A stretch of DNA of 64,000 nt from Sphingobacterium spiritivorum. GTDB taxonomy: Bacteria > Bacteroidota > Bacteroidia > Sphingobacteriales > Sphingobacteriaceae. Below the pieces are notes generated by a model. The model was not told where the DNA came from. It was given only the letters and a program-made list of their open reading frames with translations, and did not search any database. The translations under genes and the position numbers were made by a program. Below, one piece after another: positions 53,855-63,650 of this stretch (its first letter is position 1; the number at the start of each line of letters is the position of its first letter). The stretch lies in contig NZ_CP068082.1 in assembly GCF_016724845.1 (NCBI RefSeq), positions 1,178,001-1,242,000 on the forward strand, in the 5' to 3' direction.

Positions 53855-56800
53855 ATGAATAAAATCAACTTTAAAACTCAGGTCACGATAGGAATTGTTA
53901 TTGCATTCTTAATGATTTTGTTTGCAGTAGTATTCTTTTTTATTTCCTTTGACAGAAGTATCCGGTTTAATGATGACGTAATCGGTCAGTCAGAGCAGAA
54001 ATTCAATACCATCAATAATTTAGAGATCAATCTGGGGATCGTCAATAACAACAAGCTGTTGTATGCGAATAGTCAGGATCCAAGGATGCTCGATATTATA
54101 AAAAACAAACATCTTATCATCGATGAAGATCTAAACGAACTATTCCAGACTACCGAATTTTATACACCCAGCCACCGTACAGAAGTAGCTTTCCGGGCTG
54201 AAGTCGAGACATTCTTAGATAACCGGAAACTCAAAAGGGATGTTGAGATCAACAAAAATGCCGTTATTCAGGACATTATACTGGATTATGATCAGCTACA
54301 CAAACAACTGACTACTATTATCAACTCTGTAGTAGACAGCAGAGCAAAATATATCAAACAAAACAATGATCACCTGAAGATAAGCCGATTTATTACTTAT
54401 GGACTTGTCATTCTTGGCCTCGGAATTATGATCTTTCTTTTTGTGCGTGTAAATCAGGTATTCTCTGTACTCCGGAGAACATTACGAAAAGAACAGGAAA
54501 GCTTTGAAAAACTCAAATTGCTGGGAGATCAGATAGAACAGTCCAACTGGGTACTGGAACAACTCTCCAGACTGGATTCTGAAGTAAGAGGTAATTACAA
54601 CGAAATGCAGTTAGGTAATTATGCGCTGGCCTGTATTTGCAGAACGATCCATGCCCTTGCGGGAGCCATATATTTTAAATTACCTGAAGGCGAAGGTTTC
54701 AAATTAACCGGAACTTTCGGTACGGAGCAAAATGCTGTTCCGGAATATCTGGATACCAATTCAGGATTGCCGGGAGAAGTAATTACTCATCAGCAGCATA
54801 AAGTAATTGCAGCTGTGGATAACAACTTACTGAAAGGTCACAGTATTCTGGTGGGCGATCTGGTGAGCGATATTCACATCATTCCGTTTATCTATGAAGA
54901 TGAGACCGTAGGCTTATTAGAAATCTGTATCCGTGATTCAGATGAACATAAAGGCAAAGTGAATGCTTATCTCGATAAAATAGGCAATACTCTGGCTATC
55001 GCGATCAAAGTCACACAGGCACATGATAAGATGGCCGAAATGTTTGAAGAACTGCAACAACAAACGGAAGAGTTAGAGGCGCAGCAGGAAGAACTCCGGA
55101 CAACCAATGAGGAACTCATCTATAAAACCAATCTTCTGGAAGCCTCAGAAGAGGAGTTACGGGTACAGCAGGAAGAGTTAACCCAGACAAACAATGAGCT
55201 GGAAGAAAAAGCGAAATTGCTGGAACTTAAAAATGAGGATCTCGACAAAGCCCGCAAGAATATTACAGATAAGATCAATGAAGTAGAGCAGGCAAGTAAA
55301 TACAAATCCGAATTTATGGCAAATATGAGCCACGAACTCCGGACGCCGCTCAACAGTATTCTTATCCTGGCCAAATTATTAAAAGATAACAAACACCATA
55401 ACCTCAATACGGATCAGATAAAATATGCAACTGTTATCCACAGTGCAGGCTCTGATTTGTTGCACCTGATTAATGAACTTCTGGATCTTGCAAAAATCGA
55501 ATCCGGACAGATTGATCTGGTCGAAGACCATATTGATATCCATTCATTGACCAGAAATATTGAAGGATTATTCAGAATTTCGGCAGAAGAGAAATCTATT
55601 AATTTCAAGACCACTATTGATCCGGAAGCTCCCTCTACATTTCTGTGTGACGAATACCGTCTGGAACAGGTTCTCAAAAATCTGCTTTCCAATGCATTCA
55701 AGTTCACCTTAAACGGAGGCAAGATAGAATTGGCATATAAACATGTTAACAGCAATATTCATTTTATCGTGCAGGATGACGGAATCGGAATTGCACCCGA
55801 AAAGCAAAAACTGATCTTCGAGGCTTTCAAACAGGAAGATGGATCTACCAGCAGAAAATATGGTGGTACAGGTCTGGGATTATCCATCTGCCGGGAACTG
55901 GCCACGCTGCTCGGCGGGCGCATATCGCTGGAAAGTGAGCCTGACAAAGGAAGTACATTTACTTTTATCCTTCCTTACAGACCTGCTCAGAAGAATGATA
56001 TTCCTGCGGAATATGAAAATAAAGCGATCGAGCCGGCTCCGGTCAGTGAGACAACGCCTGTCACTGTTGAAGAGAAAGTCTCTGTAAACAGTAAAAAGAG
56101 ATTGCTCATTATAGAAGATGATGTCAATTTTTCGGAAATTCTGAAAGATTACGCAGTGGAACATGGATTTGATCCGAGTGTGGCTTATAATGGTAAAGAA
56201 GGACTGGAAACAGCTATCCAGACTCAGCCGGATGCCATTATTCTGGATATAATGCTTCCGATAATGGATGGATGGGAAGTGTTGAAAAAACTCAAAAACG
56301 ACGATAAGACCAAAGATATACCAGTACACATGATGTCGGCAGCTTCTCTTCATAAAGATGAGCCTATCAACAAAGGGGCAATAGGTTTCTTAAGAAAACC
56401 GGTTACCGAAGATTCTTTGGAAAATGCATTCAAAACAATAAAGTCACTTATCTCCACCCCCCTCAAACGGGTACTGATCATTGAGGATCATACCTTACAG
56501 AGTGATTTTATCAAATCCTCTCTGAACGAACGCAATACGGTGGTAGATCAGGCTTTCAATGCAGACGAGGCAATGGAAATCCTGGCTGCTAAAAAATCAT
56601 ATGACTGTATTATTCTGGATATCAACCTTCCTGATAAATCAGGATTGGAATTACTGGATGATATTAAAGCTATAGACACCTATCAACATACGCCGATTAT
56701 TATTAATACGGCTATGGAACTGTCTCAGGAGAGTACGGAACGTATCTTAAGACATACACAGGCGATGGTACTTAAGTCGGGAAAATCCAATACCCGTCTC

Positions 56801-57271
56801 ATCGATGAGGTCAACTTATTCCTGAACAGACTCAAGAGTAATAAAGGTACCCAGAAAATACCTACCCACAGTAAAGGGGAAGTGATCATGGAAAAAGCGC
56901 TTGCTGGTAAGAAGGTATTGATAGCAGATGACGATATGCGTAATGTATTTGCTCTGAGTACAGCATTCGAAGCGTACAACATGCAGATCGAGATCGCGAA
57001 TAACGGTAGAGAAGCCTTACAGCTGCTGGACAAGTACCCGGATTTTGATCTGGTCCTGATGGATATTATGATGCCTGAAATGGATGGATTTGAAGCCATA
57101 GAAAAGATACGTGAAAATAAAAAGTTTGCCCAGCTTCCTATTATAGCCGTCACTGCAAAAGCAATGAAAGGTGACCGGGAAAGGACTATACAGATCGGCG
57201 CGAATGACTACATCAGCAAGCCTATAGATCTGGACAAACTAATATCATTAATGCGGGTTTGGTTAAGTTAG
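53855..57271 (+). CDS. Hybrid sensor histidine kinase with three receiver domains
   Basis: 1138 aa. Transmembrane helices at about 9-31 and 178-198 flank a helical sensor of CHASE3-like character. A GAF-like domain (about 240-390) is followed by a long coiled coil (390-485, repeated EELEAQQEELRTTNEE). HisKA has the phospho-acceptor His493 in MSHELRTPLNS. The ATPase domain shows DEYRLEQVLKNLLSNAFKFT, DDGIGIAPEKQ and GGTGLGLSI. Three receivers follow, with phospho-Asp in AIILDIMLP, CIILDINLP and LVLMDIMMP. First gene of an operon with cheR, cheB and a second hybrid kinase. TTACTTTG 6 nt before the ATG resembles a -7 element. The signal is unknown. Confidence 0.95.
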   Translation: MNKINFKTQVTIGIVIAFLMILFAVVFFFISFDRSIRFNDDVIGQSEQKFNTINNLEINLGIVNNNKLLYANSQDPRMLDIIKNKHLIIDEDLNELFQTTEFYTPSHRTEVAFRAEVETFLDNRKLKRDVEINKNAVIQDIILDYDQLHKQLTTIINSVVDSRAKYIKQNNDHLKISRFITYGLVILGLGIMIFLFVRVNQVFSVLRRTLRKEQESFEKLKLLGDQIEQSNWVLEQLSRLDSEVRGNYNEMQLGNYALACICRTIHALAGAIYFKLPEGEGFKLTGTFGTEQNAVPEYLDTNSGLPGEVITHQQHKVIAAVDNNLLKGHSILVGDLVSDIHIIPFIYEDETVGLLEICIRDSDEHKGKVNAYLDKIGNTLAIAIKVTQAHDKMAEMFEELQQQTEELEAQQEELRTTNEELIYKTNLLEASEEELRVQQEELTQTNNELEEKAKLLELKNEDLDKARKNITDKINEVEQASKYKSEFMANMSHELRTPLNSILILAKLLKDNKHHNLNTDQIKYATVIHSAGSDLLHLINELLDLAKIESGQIDLVEDHIDIHSLTRNIEGLFRISAEEKSINFKTTIDPEAPSTFLCDEYRLEQVLKNLLSNAFKFTLNGGKIELAYKHVNSNIHFIVQDDGIGIAPEKQKLIFEAFKQEDGSTSRKYGGTGLGLSICRELATLLGGRISLESEPDKGSTFTFILPYRPAQKNDIPAEYENKAIEPAPVSETTPVTVEEKVSVNSKKRLLIIEDDVNFSEILKDYAVEHGFDPSVAYNGKEGLETAIQTQPDAIILDIMLPIMDGWEVLKKLKNDDKTKDIPVHMMSAASLHKDEPINKGAIGFLRKPVTEDSLENAFKTIKSLISTPLKRVLIIEDHTLQSDFIKSSLNERNTVVDQAFNADEAMEILAAKKSYDCIILDINLPDKSGLELLDDIKAIDTYQHTPIIINTAMELSQESTERILRHTQAMVLKSGKSNTRLIDEVNLFLNRLKSNKGTQKIPTHSKGEVIMEKALAGKKVLIADDDMRNVFALSTAFEAYNMQIEIANNGREALQLLDKYPDFDLVLMDIMMPEMDGFEAIEKIRENKKFAQLPIIAVTAKAMKGDRERTIQIGANDYISKPIDLDKLISLMRVWLS

Positions 57272-57279
57272 ATTGAAAG

Positions 57280-58089
57280 ATGATTTCATTTTCAGAATTA
57301 GAAGAATTAATAGAATTAGTAAAGAATGTAAATGGCATGGATCTTTCCGGATATTCCAGAGCGTCCCTGAAACGGAGAGTGACACGCCTTATGGAAATCG
57401 ACAGAATGGATTTGGTGGCCTTAAAAACGGCATTGGTAAACACTCCGGGTTATTTCAATCATTTTATAATCGAGCTGACTGTAAACGTTACCGAAATGTT
57501 CCGGGATCCATTCTTTTACAAAGCAATGCGTGAAGATGTATTCCCGTATCTGGCCTCCTTTCCAAGGATCAAAAGCTGGAGTGCAGGTTGTTCATCGGGA
57601 GAGGAAGTGTACTCATTGGCCATTGTTTTAAAAGAAGCAGGGCTATACGACCGGTCTTTTATTTATGGAACGGACATTAATAATATCGTACTCGAACAGG
57701 CTAAAAAAGGCATCTATTCTTTACAGAAGATTAAGGATTACTCAGACAATTTTCTGAAATCGGGAACCGTCCATTCCTTGTCCGATTATTACACCGCTAT
57801 GTATGATGCCGCATCTATCAACAACGACCTTAAGAAAAACATTTTATTCTCTTCTCACAATCTGGTTTCAGATGGTGTATTCAATGAATTTCAACTTATC
57901 ACCTGTCGGAATGTATTGATTTATTTCGATCTGGAATTACAACAGAACGTGATCAGACTCTTCTATGAGTCTTTGTGTCTTTTTGGATTTCTTTGTCTGG
58001 GTTCAAAAGAGACTTTGCATCATCAGGAGATTGCATCCAAATTTAAACTGATCAACAAAAAATATAACATTTACCAGAAAATTGCATAG
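57280..58089 (+). CDS. cheR: CheR-type protein-glutamate methyltransferase
   Basis: 269 aa. The N-terminal helical domain (LEELIELVKNVNGMDLSGYSRASLKRRVTRLMEID) and the SAM-binding domain (IKSWSAGCSSGEEVYSLAIVL; YGTDINNIVLEQAKKGIY; FQLITCRNVLIYFD) match CheR. It lies 8 nt after the hybrid kinase and 12 nt before cheB. CheR/CheB pairs normally adjust chemoreceptor methylation, but no chemoreceptor, CheA or CheW gene is present. The target is therefore likely a non-canonical partner, perhaps the sensor kinase. Confidence 0.94.
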   Translation: MISFSELEELIELVKNVNGMDLSGYSRASLKRRVTRLMEIDRMDLVALKTALVNTPGYFNHFIIELTVNVTEMFRDPFFYKAMREDVFPYLASFPRIKSWSAGCSSGEEVYSLAIVLKEAGLYDRSFIYGTDINNIVLEQAKKGIYSLQKIKDYSDNFLKSGTVHSLSDYYTAMYDAASINNDLKKNILFSSHNLVSDGVFNEFQLITCRNVLIYFDLELQQNVIRLFYESLCLFGFLCLGSKETLHHQEIASKFKLINKKYNIYQKIA

Positions 58090-58101
58090 TACGATAGAGA
58101 T

Positions 58102-58683
58102 ATGAATCACCCGAAGATCATCATATTAGCCGGATCCGCCGGAAGTTACAGTGTTTTAGTAGAAATCCTGAAATATCTGCCTGCGGATATGTCTATTCCG
58201 GTTATCGTCATTCTTCATCGTAATGCAAAATATGAAACCAATATAGAAAGCAGCTTATCCAAAAAATGCAAAATCGAGGTGAAGATTGCAGAAGATAAAG
58301 AAAAGATACAGACAGGAGTAGCTTACTTTGCTCCTCCCGGCTATCATTTACTTGTAGAGCCGGATTATACGTTTTCTCTGGATTCGTCTGAACCTGTACA
58401 ATTTTGCAGACCTTCTATTGATGTCACAATGGAATCTGCTGCAGATGTATACCAATCTGGCACCTGCGGCTTTTTGTTTTCAGGAGCCAATCAGGATGGT
58501 GCAGACGGATTAGCCTATATCAAAAAGATGAATGGCACATGCATTGTGCAAAACCCTGCCATAGCAGAAATATCCACCATGCCGGAGTCGGCGATAAAAC
58601 TGGGTGCCTATCATCGCATTATGGATAACAAAGGAATTATTGATTTTATATTAGATCTACACAAACAAAACATCAAGAATTAG
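58102..58683 (+). CDS. cheB: CheB-type protein-glutamate methylesterase (catalytic domain only)
   Basis: 193 aa, only the esterase domain. The nucleophile region is LAGSAGSYSVLVEIL, the His is in VIVILHRN (His39), and the Asp is in FLFSGANQDGADGLAYI. PPGYHLLVEPD and MPESAIKLG are also typical. No receiver domain is attached, so control must come from another protein such as one of the receivers in the two hybrid kinases of the same operon. Confidence 0.93.
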   Translation: MNHPKIIILAGSAGSYSVLVEILKYLPADMSIPVIVILHRNAKYETNIESSLSKKCKIEVKIAEDKEKIQTGVAYFAPPGYHLLVEPDYTFSLDSSEPVQFCRPSIDVTMESAADVYQSGTCGFLFSGANQDGADGLAYIKKMNGTCIVQNPAIAEISTMPESAIKLGAYHRIMDNKGIIDFILDLHKQNIKN

Positions 58684-58687
58684 TAAC

Positions 58688-60316
58688 ATGAAAAAGCTAA
58701 ATCTGTTAATTTTAGATGATAAAATTGAGAACATCATTAGTTTAAAAGCCCTGTTAGAAGATATTGAGGGATTAAACATCCTGAGCAGTTCGGATCCTAA
58801 TGAAGCACTGAGACTATGCTGGAAAGAGGATATCGCTATTGCACTGATTGATGTTCAGATGCCTGAAATTAACGGTTTTGAATTTGTCTCTATTCTCAAG
58901 AGTAATCCCAAGACCAGAGAAATCATTGCCATAATGGTCACCGCTATATCTAAAGAAGACAAATATCTGATCCAGGGGCTCAACAGTGGGGCAGTCGATT
59001 ATCTGTACAAGCCCTTAAGCCCTGAAATCACTATTGCAAAGGTCAAATCCTTTATGCAGCAAGTATTGACCCAGCTTCAGATCAAAGAAAAAAATGCGGA
59101 ACTGGAGCAGTCCAAACTGGAGCTTATCCGATCCAAAGAGGAAGCGGAACAAGCCCGAAAATCAAAGGAAATCTTCCTTGCCAATATGAGTCATGAGATC
59201 CGTACACCCATCAACGGCATCATGGGGATCACACAGATGCTCCGCAGTTCGACACTCTCCAGTGAACAAAAGGATTGGGTAAACCGGCTGGACAGTGCTT
59301 CCCATTCGCTTTTATTAATTATCAATGATATTCTCGATATTTCGAAGATAGATTCCGGAATGATGAAACTGGAATTTGAGAACCTGGTATTTCAGGATTT
59401 ATTTGATGATCTCAATAAAATATTCAAAATAAAAGCAGCGAATAAGAATCTCGAATTTGAGATGAATATTGACAGCGATCTGCCTACTTATGTCAAAACC
59501 GACTCACTACGTCTGCAACAAATCTTAAGCAACTTTATCTCCAACGGTTTGAAATTTACCGAAAAAGGTAAAGTAACCCTAAGTATCAGGATACTGGAAG
59601 TAAAAGATAACAGTTATTTTATCCGGTTCAGTGTGAAAGATACAGGAATCGGGATACGTGCGGAATCACTCAATAAAATCTTTCTGGCCTTTGAGCAGGC
59701 TGATGATGGTATTACCAAAAAATTCGGAGGAACAGGACTTGGGTTAGCGATTGTCAAAAGACTTGCTGATCTTTTCAACGGATCTGTAGATGCTACCAGT
59801 GTCTATAATGAAGGCAGCGAATTTTCCTTCCAGTGCTGGTTTGAAAAAGCTGAAAGTTATGATGTGACAGACTCAAAAATAGAACAACTTTATACACAAT
59901 TACCTAAGTTCGAGCGTTTGATAGTTTTAATTGCAGAGGACAACGATCTCAATAGTTTTATGCTTTCCCATATTCTGAAAAGCTGGGATTGTGAGGTGGA
60001 TATTGTCAAAAATGGAAAATCCGCACTGGAAAATGTGGAAAATAAAAATTATGACTTAATCATGATGGACACACATATGCCTATTATGAGCGGCTTCGAA
60101 GCAATCAAGGAAATCAAGAATCACGCAGACCCTGTCAAGGCTAATACGCCTATAATCACCATTTCTGCATCTGTTTTGGAATCCGAACAAGCAGAAGCCT
60201 ATGAGGTCGGAGCCGACGGCGTGATCGGAAAACCCTTTGATGCTATAGACCTGTATAATCGTATTATCGAAGTAATCGAAAAGAAAAAGCAAATTAAGTT
60301 GGGCTTCAAGAACTGA
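58688..60316 (+). CDS. Hybrid response regulator / histidine kinase (REC-HisKA-HATPase-REC)
   Basis: 542 aa soluble protein. The N-terminal receiver has phospho-Asp55 in IALIDVQMPE. A coiled coil (120-160) leads to HisKA with His169 in LANMSHEIRTPING. The ATPase domain shows LRLQQILSNFISNGLKFT, DTGIGI and GGTGLGLAI. The C-terminal receiver has its Asp in LIMMDTHMP. It has no sensor domain, so it is probably phosphorylated by or phosphorylates the membrane kinase at 53855, in a phosphorelay. Last gene of the operon, 4 nt after cheB. Confidence 0.94.
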   Translation: MKKLNLLILDDKIENIISLKALLEDIEGLNILSSSDPNEALRLCWKEDIAIALIDVQMPEINGFEFVSILKSNPKTREIIAIMVTAISKEDKYLIQGLNSGAVDYLYKPLSPEITIAKVKSFMQQVLTQLQIKEKNAELEQSKLELIRSKEEAEQARKSKEIFLANMSHEIRTPINGIMGITQMLRSSTLSSEQKDWVNRLDSASHSLLLIINDILDISKIDSGMMKLEFENLVFQDLFDDLNKIFKIKAANKNLEFEMNIDSDLPTYVKTDSLRLQQILSNFISNGLKFTEKGKVTLSIRILEVKDNSYFIRFSVKDTGIGIRAESLNKIFLAFEQADDGITKKFGGTGLGLAIVKRLADLFNGSVDATSVYNEGSEFSFQCWFEKAESYDVTDSKIEQLYTQLPKFERLIVLIAEDNDLNSFMLSHILKSWDCEVDIVKNGKSALENVENKNYDLIMMDTHMPIMSGFEAIKEIKNHADPVKANTPIITISASVLESEQAEAYEVGADGVIGKPFDAIDLYNRIIEVIEKKKQIKLGFKN

Positions 60317-60376
60317 TAATTTAGATAAACCATAAATATTGCATATTTTTATAAAAGTTTAAATACATAGTTCACA

Positions 60377-60910
60377 ATGAAAAAATTATTTATTATTCCT
60401 GCTTTAGCTCTTGCTGTAGCGTTTACATCTTGTGGCGGTGAAAGCAAAAAAACTTCGACAGAAGGGAATACAGAAACAACAAGTACAGAAACACAGACCC
60501 CTGAAGAAACTGTACCGGGCATCGAAAATATTGCGATTTCGAATACCCTTTCTTTAGAAGGAAATGATCAGATGAAATATGACAAAGATCTATTTCGCGT
60601 AAAAGCCGGTGAGCCTGTGGAATTGACTTTTAAAAATGCAGGTCAGCAACCTAAAGAATCAATGGGACACAATGTCGTTATCCTGAAACCAGGTACTGAT
60701 GTCGCTACTTTCGGTGGTGAGGCAGCAGGAGCAGCAGCAAGCGAATATATTCCTAAATCTTCTGCTTCATCTATTATTGCACACACAAAATTATTAGGTC
60801 CGGGTGAAACAGATAAAATCACCTTCACATTGGAGAAAGGTGTTTACTCCTTTATCTGTAGTTTTCCGGGTCACTTCGGCATTATGCAAGGTAAAATCGT
60901 TGCAGAATAA
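60377..60910 (+). CDS. Azurin-family copper lipoprotein
   Basis: 177 aa. Lipoprotein signal (MKKLFIIPALALAVAFTSC, lipid Cys19), then a Thr/Glu-rich spacer (about 24-46) and a cupredoxin domain. Type 1 copper ligands fit azurin: His98 in MGHNVV, Cys161, His166 and Met170 in CSFPGHFGIM. It should be an electron carrier facing the periplasm, linked to respiratory complexes or cytochrome c peroxidase. It is monocistronic with a strong terminator. The spacer is a tether to the membrane. Confidence 0.95.
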   Translation: MKKLFIIPALALAVAFTSCGGESKKTSTEGNTETTSTETQTPEETVPGIENIAISNTLSLEGNDQMKYDKDLFRVKAGEPVELTFKNAGQQPKESMGHNVVILKPGTDVATFGGEAAGAAASEYIPKSSASSIIAHTKLLGPGETDKITFTLEKGVYSFICSFPGHFGIMQGKIVAE

Positions 60911-60933
60911 TCAGACTTTAAAAACAACATAAG

Positions 60934-60962
60934 AAAAGACACCTTCCGGGGTGTCTTTTTTG
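60934..60962 (+). terminator. Terminator after the azurin gene
   Basis: Stem aaaagacacc (60934-60943) / ggtgtctttt (60950-60959) with a T-rich tail. Confidence 0.87.
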
Positions 60963-60988
60963 TGTAAAAACCGTTTTATTTTAAACTG

Positions 60989-61023
60989 TTGCTTACGAAT
61001 AGTATTAATAATCATTAACTTTG
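60989..61023 (+). promoter_or_regulatory. Promoter of the first dihydrolipoyl dehydrogenase gene
   Basis: TAACTTTG at 61016-61023 fits the -7 consensus; TTG at 60989-60991 is a possible -33 with a slightly long spacer (24 nt). ATG at 61048. Confidence 0.55.
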
Positions 61024-61047
61024 GCAGCAAAATAAAAATCAAACTTT

Positions 61048-62454
61048 ATGCAATACGACGTAATAGTAATCGGAAGCGGGCCAGGCGGATATGTGGCTGC
61101 CATCCGTTGCGCGCAATTAGGTTTAAAAACTGCCGTAATCGAAAAGTATAGTACATTTGGAGGTACTTGTCTTAATGTGGGATGTATTCCTTCCAAAGCA
61201 TTATTAGACTCTTCAGAGCATTATCACAATGCTGCTCACAGCTTCGAAGGTCATGGGATTAGCCTAAGTAACCTAAAGGTTGATATTAAAAAAATGATGG
61301 CACGTAAAGACGATGTCATTGCTCAAAATACAGCAGGTATCACTTATTTATTTAAGAAAAATAAAATAGATAGTTTTCAGGGGGTTGGTTCTTTCGTAGA
61401 CAAAAACACTGTTTTGGTGACTAAAGAAGATGGCAAAACTGAACAACTTACAACCAAAAATGTTATTATCGCGACAGGTTCCAAGCCAACGGCTTTACCA
61501 TTTCTTCCGGTAGACAAAAAACGTATCATTACTTCGACAGAGGCATTATCATTAACAGAGATTCCTAAAAATCTGATTGTAATCGGTGGCGGTGTAATCG
61601 GACTTGAATTAGGATCTGTGTATGCGCGTCTTGGTGCAAAAGTGACGGTAGTGGAATTTGCTAAATCAATCATCAGCACAATGGATGGCGGATTGGGTAA
61701 AGAACTGCAACGTGTATTGAAAAAATCTCTGGGAATGGAATTCCTTCTGGGTCATAAAGTTACTGGTGCATCTGTAAAAGGTAAGAAAGTAACAGTTACT
61801 GCTGAAGATCCTAAAGGTCAGGAAATCTCTTTGGAAGGTGATTATTGTATTGTTTCTGTAGGCCGTGTAGCCTATACAGCGGGTCTGGGTCTGGAAAACA
61901 TCGGTATAAAGACAGAAGAAAGAGGCAACAAGATCCCTGTGAACGATCACCTGGAAACAACTGTACCGGGTATCTACGCTATCGGAGATGTCATCAAAGG
62001 TGCTATGCTTGCTCACAAAGCAGAAGATGAAGGTATCGCTGTAGCTGAAAGAATAGCAGGACAGAAACCACATATTGATTATAACCTGATCCCGGGTGTG
62101 GTCTATACATGGCCTGAAGTTGCTTCTGTCGGTCAAACAGAAGAACAACTGAAAGAAGCTGGTAAAAAATATAAATCAGGTTCATTCTCATTCAAAGCTT
62201 CAGGACGTGCTAAAGCATCCGGAGATACGGATGGATTTATCAAAGTACTGGCAGACGCTGAGACTGACGAAGTATTAGGGATACATATGATCGGACCTCG
62301 TGCTGCTGATATGATTGCAGAAGCAGTAGTAGCGATGGAATACCGTGCTTCGGCAGAAGATATCGGCCGCATATGCCATGCACACCCGACATTCACAGAA
62401 GCGCTAAAAGAAGCAGCCCTGGCAGCAACTGCTAACCGGGCGATACACGCTTAA
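61048..62454 (+). CDS. lpdA: Dihydrolipoyl dehydrogenase (E3)
   Basis: 468 aa flavoenzyme that reoxidises lipoamide in 2-oxoacid dehydrogenase and glycine cleavage complexes. FAD motif VIGSGPGGYVAAIR, redox disulfide in GGTCLNVGCIPSKALL, NAD motif VIGGGVIGLELGSVY, second FAD motif YAIGDVIKGAMLAHKAEDEG, and catalytic His-Glu in CHAHPTFTEALKEA. Complete and normal in length. A second, different E3 gene begins at 63651. Confidence 0.96.
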   Translation: MQYDVIVIGSGPGGYVAAIRCAQLGLKTAVIEKYSTFGGTCLNVGCIPSKALLDSSEHYHNAAHSFEGHGISLSNLKVDIKKMMARKDDVIAQNTAGITYLFKKNKIDSFQGVGSFVDKNTVLVTKEDGKTEQLTTKNVIIATGSKPTALPFLPVDKKRIITSTEALSLTEIPKNLIVIGGGVIGLELGSVYARLGAKVTVVEFAKSIISTMDGGLGKELQRVLKKSLGMEFLLGHKVTGASVKGKKVTVTAEDPKGQEISLEGDYCIVSVGRVAYTAGLGLENIGIKTEERGNKIPVNDHLETTVPGIYAIGDVIKGAMLAHKAEDEGIAVAERIAGQKPHIDYNLIPGVVYTWPEVASVGQTEEQLKEAGKKYKSGSFSFKASGRAKASGDTDGFIKVLADAETDEVLGIHMIGPRAADMIAEAVVAMEYRASAEDIGRICHAHPTFTEALKEAALAATANRAIHA

Positions 62455-62465
62455 ATAATATAACA

Positions 62466-62497
62466 GAGAAGGGCGATTTATTTGCCCTTCTTTTTTT
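62466..62497 (+). terminator. Terminator after the first dihydrolipoyl dehydrogenase gene
   Basis: Stem gaagggc (62468-62474) / gcccttc (62484-62490) followed by seven T. Confidence 0.85.
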
Positions 62498-62628
62498 ATC
62501 AAACAGATCAGGGAATCTACCATCCGGGATAAATACATCGTACAGAAATATCTCCACTATTTACTTCCGCACGAAGGGCTAAACCCGACTATCCCTGCCC
62601 ACATACCTCAACTCTAAATACGGAAATC

Positions 62629-63039
62629 ATGAATTTTTACACCAGAAAATGGATCAAGCCTGAGGATCTCAATCCAAATGGAACATTATTCGGAGGGACA
62701 TTACTGAGATGGATCGATGAAGAAGCTGTAATATATGCGATTGTACAACTGGGAAACCCTTTTGTAGTCACCAAGTATATTTCAGAGATCAACTTTGTAA
62801 GTTCAGCCAGACAGGGAGATATCATAGAACTCGGCATAGAAGCAATAGCTTTTGGCACGACTTCATTGACCATGAAATGTGAAGTAAGGAATAAAATAAC
62901 CAGAAAGACAATACTTTCGATTGAAAAACTGGTATTTGTAAACCTGAATGAGGAAGGCACTCCTACTCCGCACGGGAGAACAGAAATTACATATGCCTAT
63001 ATGGGTATTGAACGCATTAACAAAGGAGAAGCTGATTAA
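62629..63039 (+). CDS. Hot-dog acyl-CoA thioesterase
   Basis: 136 aa single hot-dog domain. Motifs LNPNGTLFGGTLLRWIDEEAVIYA (active-site helix) and INFVSSARQGDIIELGIEAIAFGTTSLTMKCEVRN place it with the YciA/acyl-CoA hydrolase group. It should hydrolyse acyl-CoA thioesters in the cytosol; chain-length preference is unknown. Its stop overlaps the convergent DUF3817 gene by 4 nt. Confidence 0.92.
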   Translation: MNFYTRKWIKPEDLNPNGTLFGGTLLRWIDEEAVIYAIVQLGNPFVVTKYISEINFVSSARQGDIIELGIEAIAFGTTSLTMKCEVRNKITRKTILSIEKLVFVNLNEEGTPTPHGRTEITYAYMGIERINKGEAD

Positions 63040-63338
63040 GCAACTCCTTTAGCATTTTTTGCAATTTCTTTTTTCAGATCCAACTCTACCCAGAAAGAAG
63101 CAATAGGGATCAGTGATACCACAAAATACTTCAGAGCTTTCATTACAGACCATTTGTACTCTACTGTACAAACGATGAGCATAATGACAAATATAACGAC
63201 CAGAAAGCCGTGAATAGATCCGGCGATACGTACAGCTTCAGGAATATCAGCGAAATACTTCAGTGGCATCGCAAAAAAGAAAAGGAGAATGGTGGAGATC
63301 GCTTCCCATAAAGCGATTTGTCTAAAAAGTCTTAGCAT
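63036..63338 (-). CDS. DUF3817 small membrane protein
   Basis: 100 aa from the ATG at 63338 (MLRLFRQIALWEAISTILLFFFAMPLKYFADIPEAVRIAGSIHGFLVVIFV). A longer frame to 63539 exists but its first 67 residues are not like the family. Three membrane segments are visible (about 8-25, 42-62, 70-88), with the IHG motif between the first two. DUF3817 proteins are integral membrane proteins of unknown function. The gene is convergent with the thioesterase gene. Confidence 0.9.
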   Translation of the reverse strand: MLRLFRQIALWEAISTILLFFFAMPLKYFADIPEAVRIAGSIHGFLVVIFVIMLIVCTVEYKWSVMKALKYFVVSLIPIASFWVELDLKKEIAKNAKGVA

Positions 63339-63650
63339 AATAATATCTTCAAACTTCAAAAGTAATACTATTTTGATGACAAAGATCTGACTATGTTTCT
63401 CTTTGACTAATAACTGACAAATGACATCTTTCCAGATGGATTTAGTGCATTTGTATGCAAACAATTGCATTTCCATTACATGGCAGATTAAAAAATAATA
63501 CGTACATTTGGAGGAGATTGTGTGTTCATTTTTAGTCATGATTGCACATCACTAAATCAACTACAGAAATTATTATCTGCAGGATCCGGGATCTGTATTT
63601 ATATAGAAAAACGGAAATTACGGATAACTAAAAAAGACAAATTATATCAT
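63339..63650. other. Divergent intergenic region
   Basis: Contains TACATTTG at 63503-63510, a -7 match for plus-strand transcription towards the second dihydrolipoyl dehydrogenase gene, leaving a 5' UTR of about 135 nt. No ORF of coding quality. Confidence 0.5.

Noticed and set aside
63339..63539. N-terminal extension of the DUF3817 gene to 63539
   Set aside because: The extra 67 residues do not fit the family, and a plus-strand promoter for the second lpd gene occupies the region.
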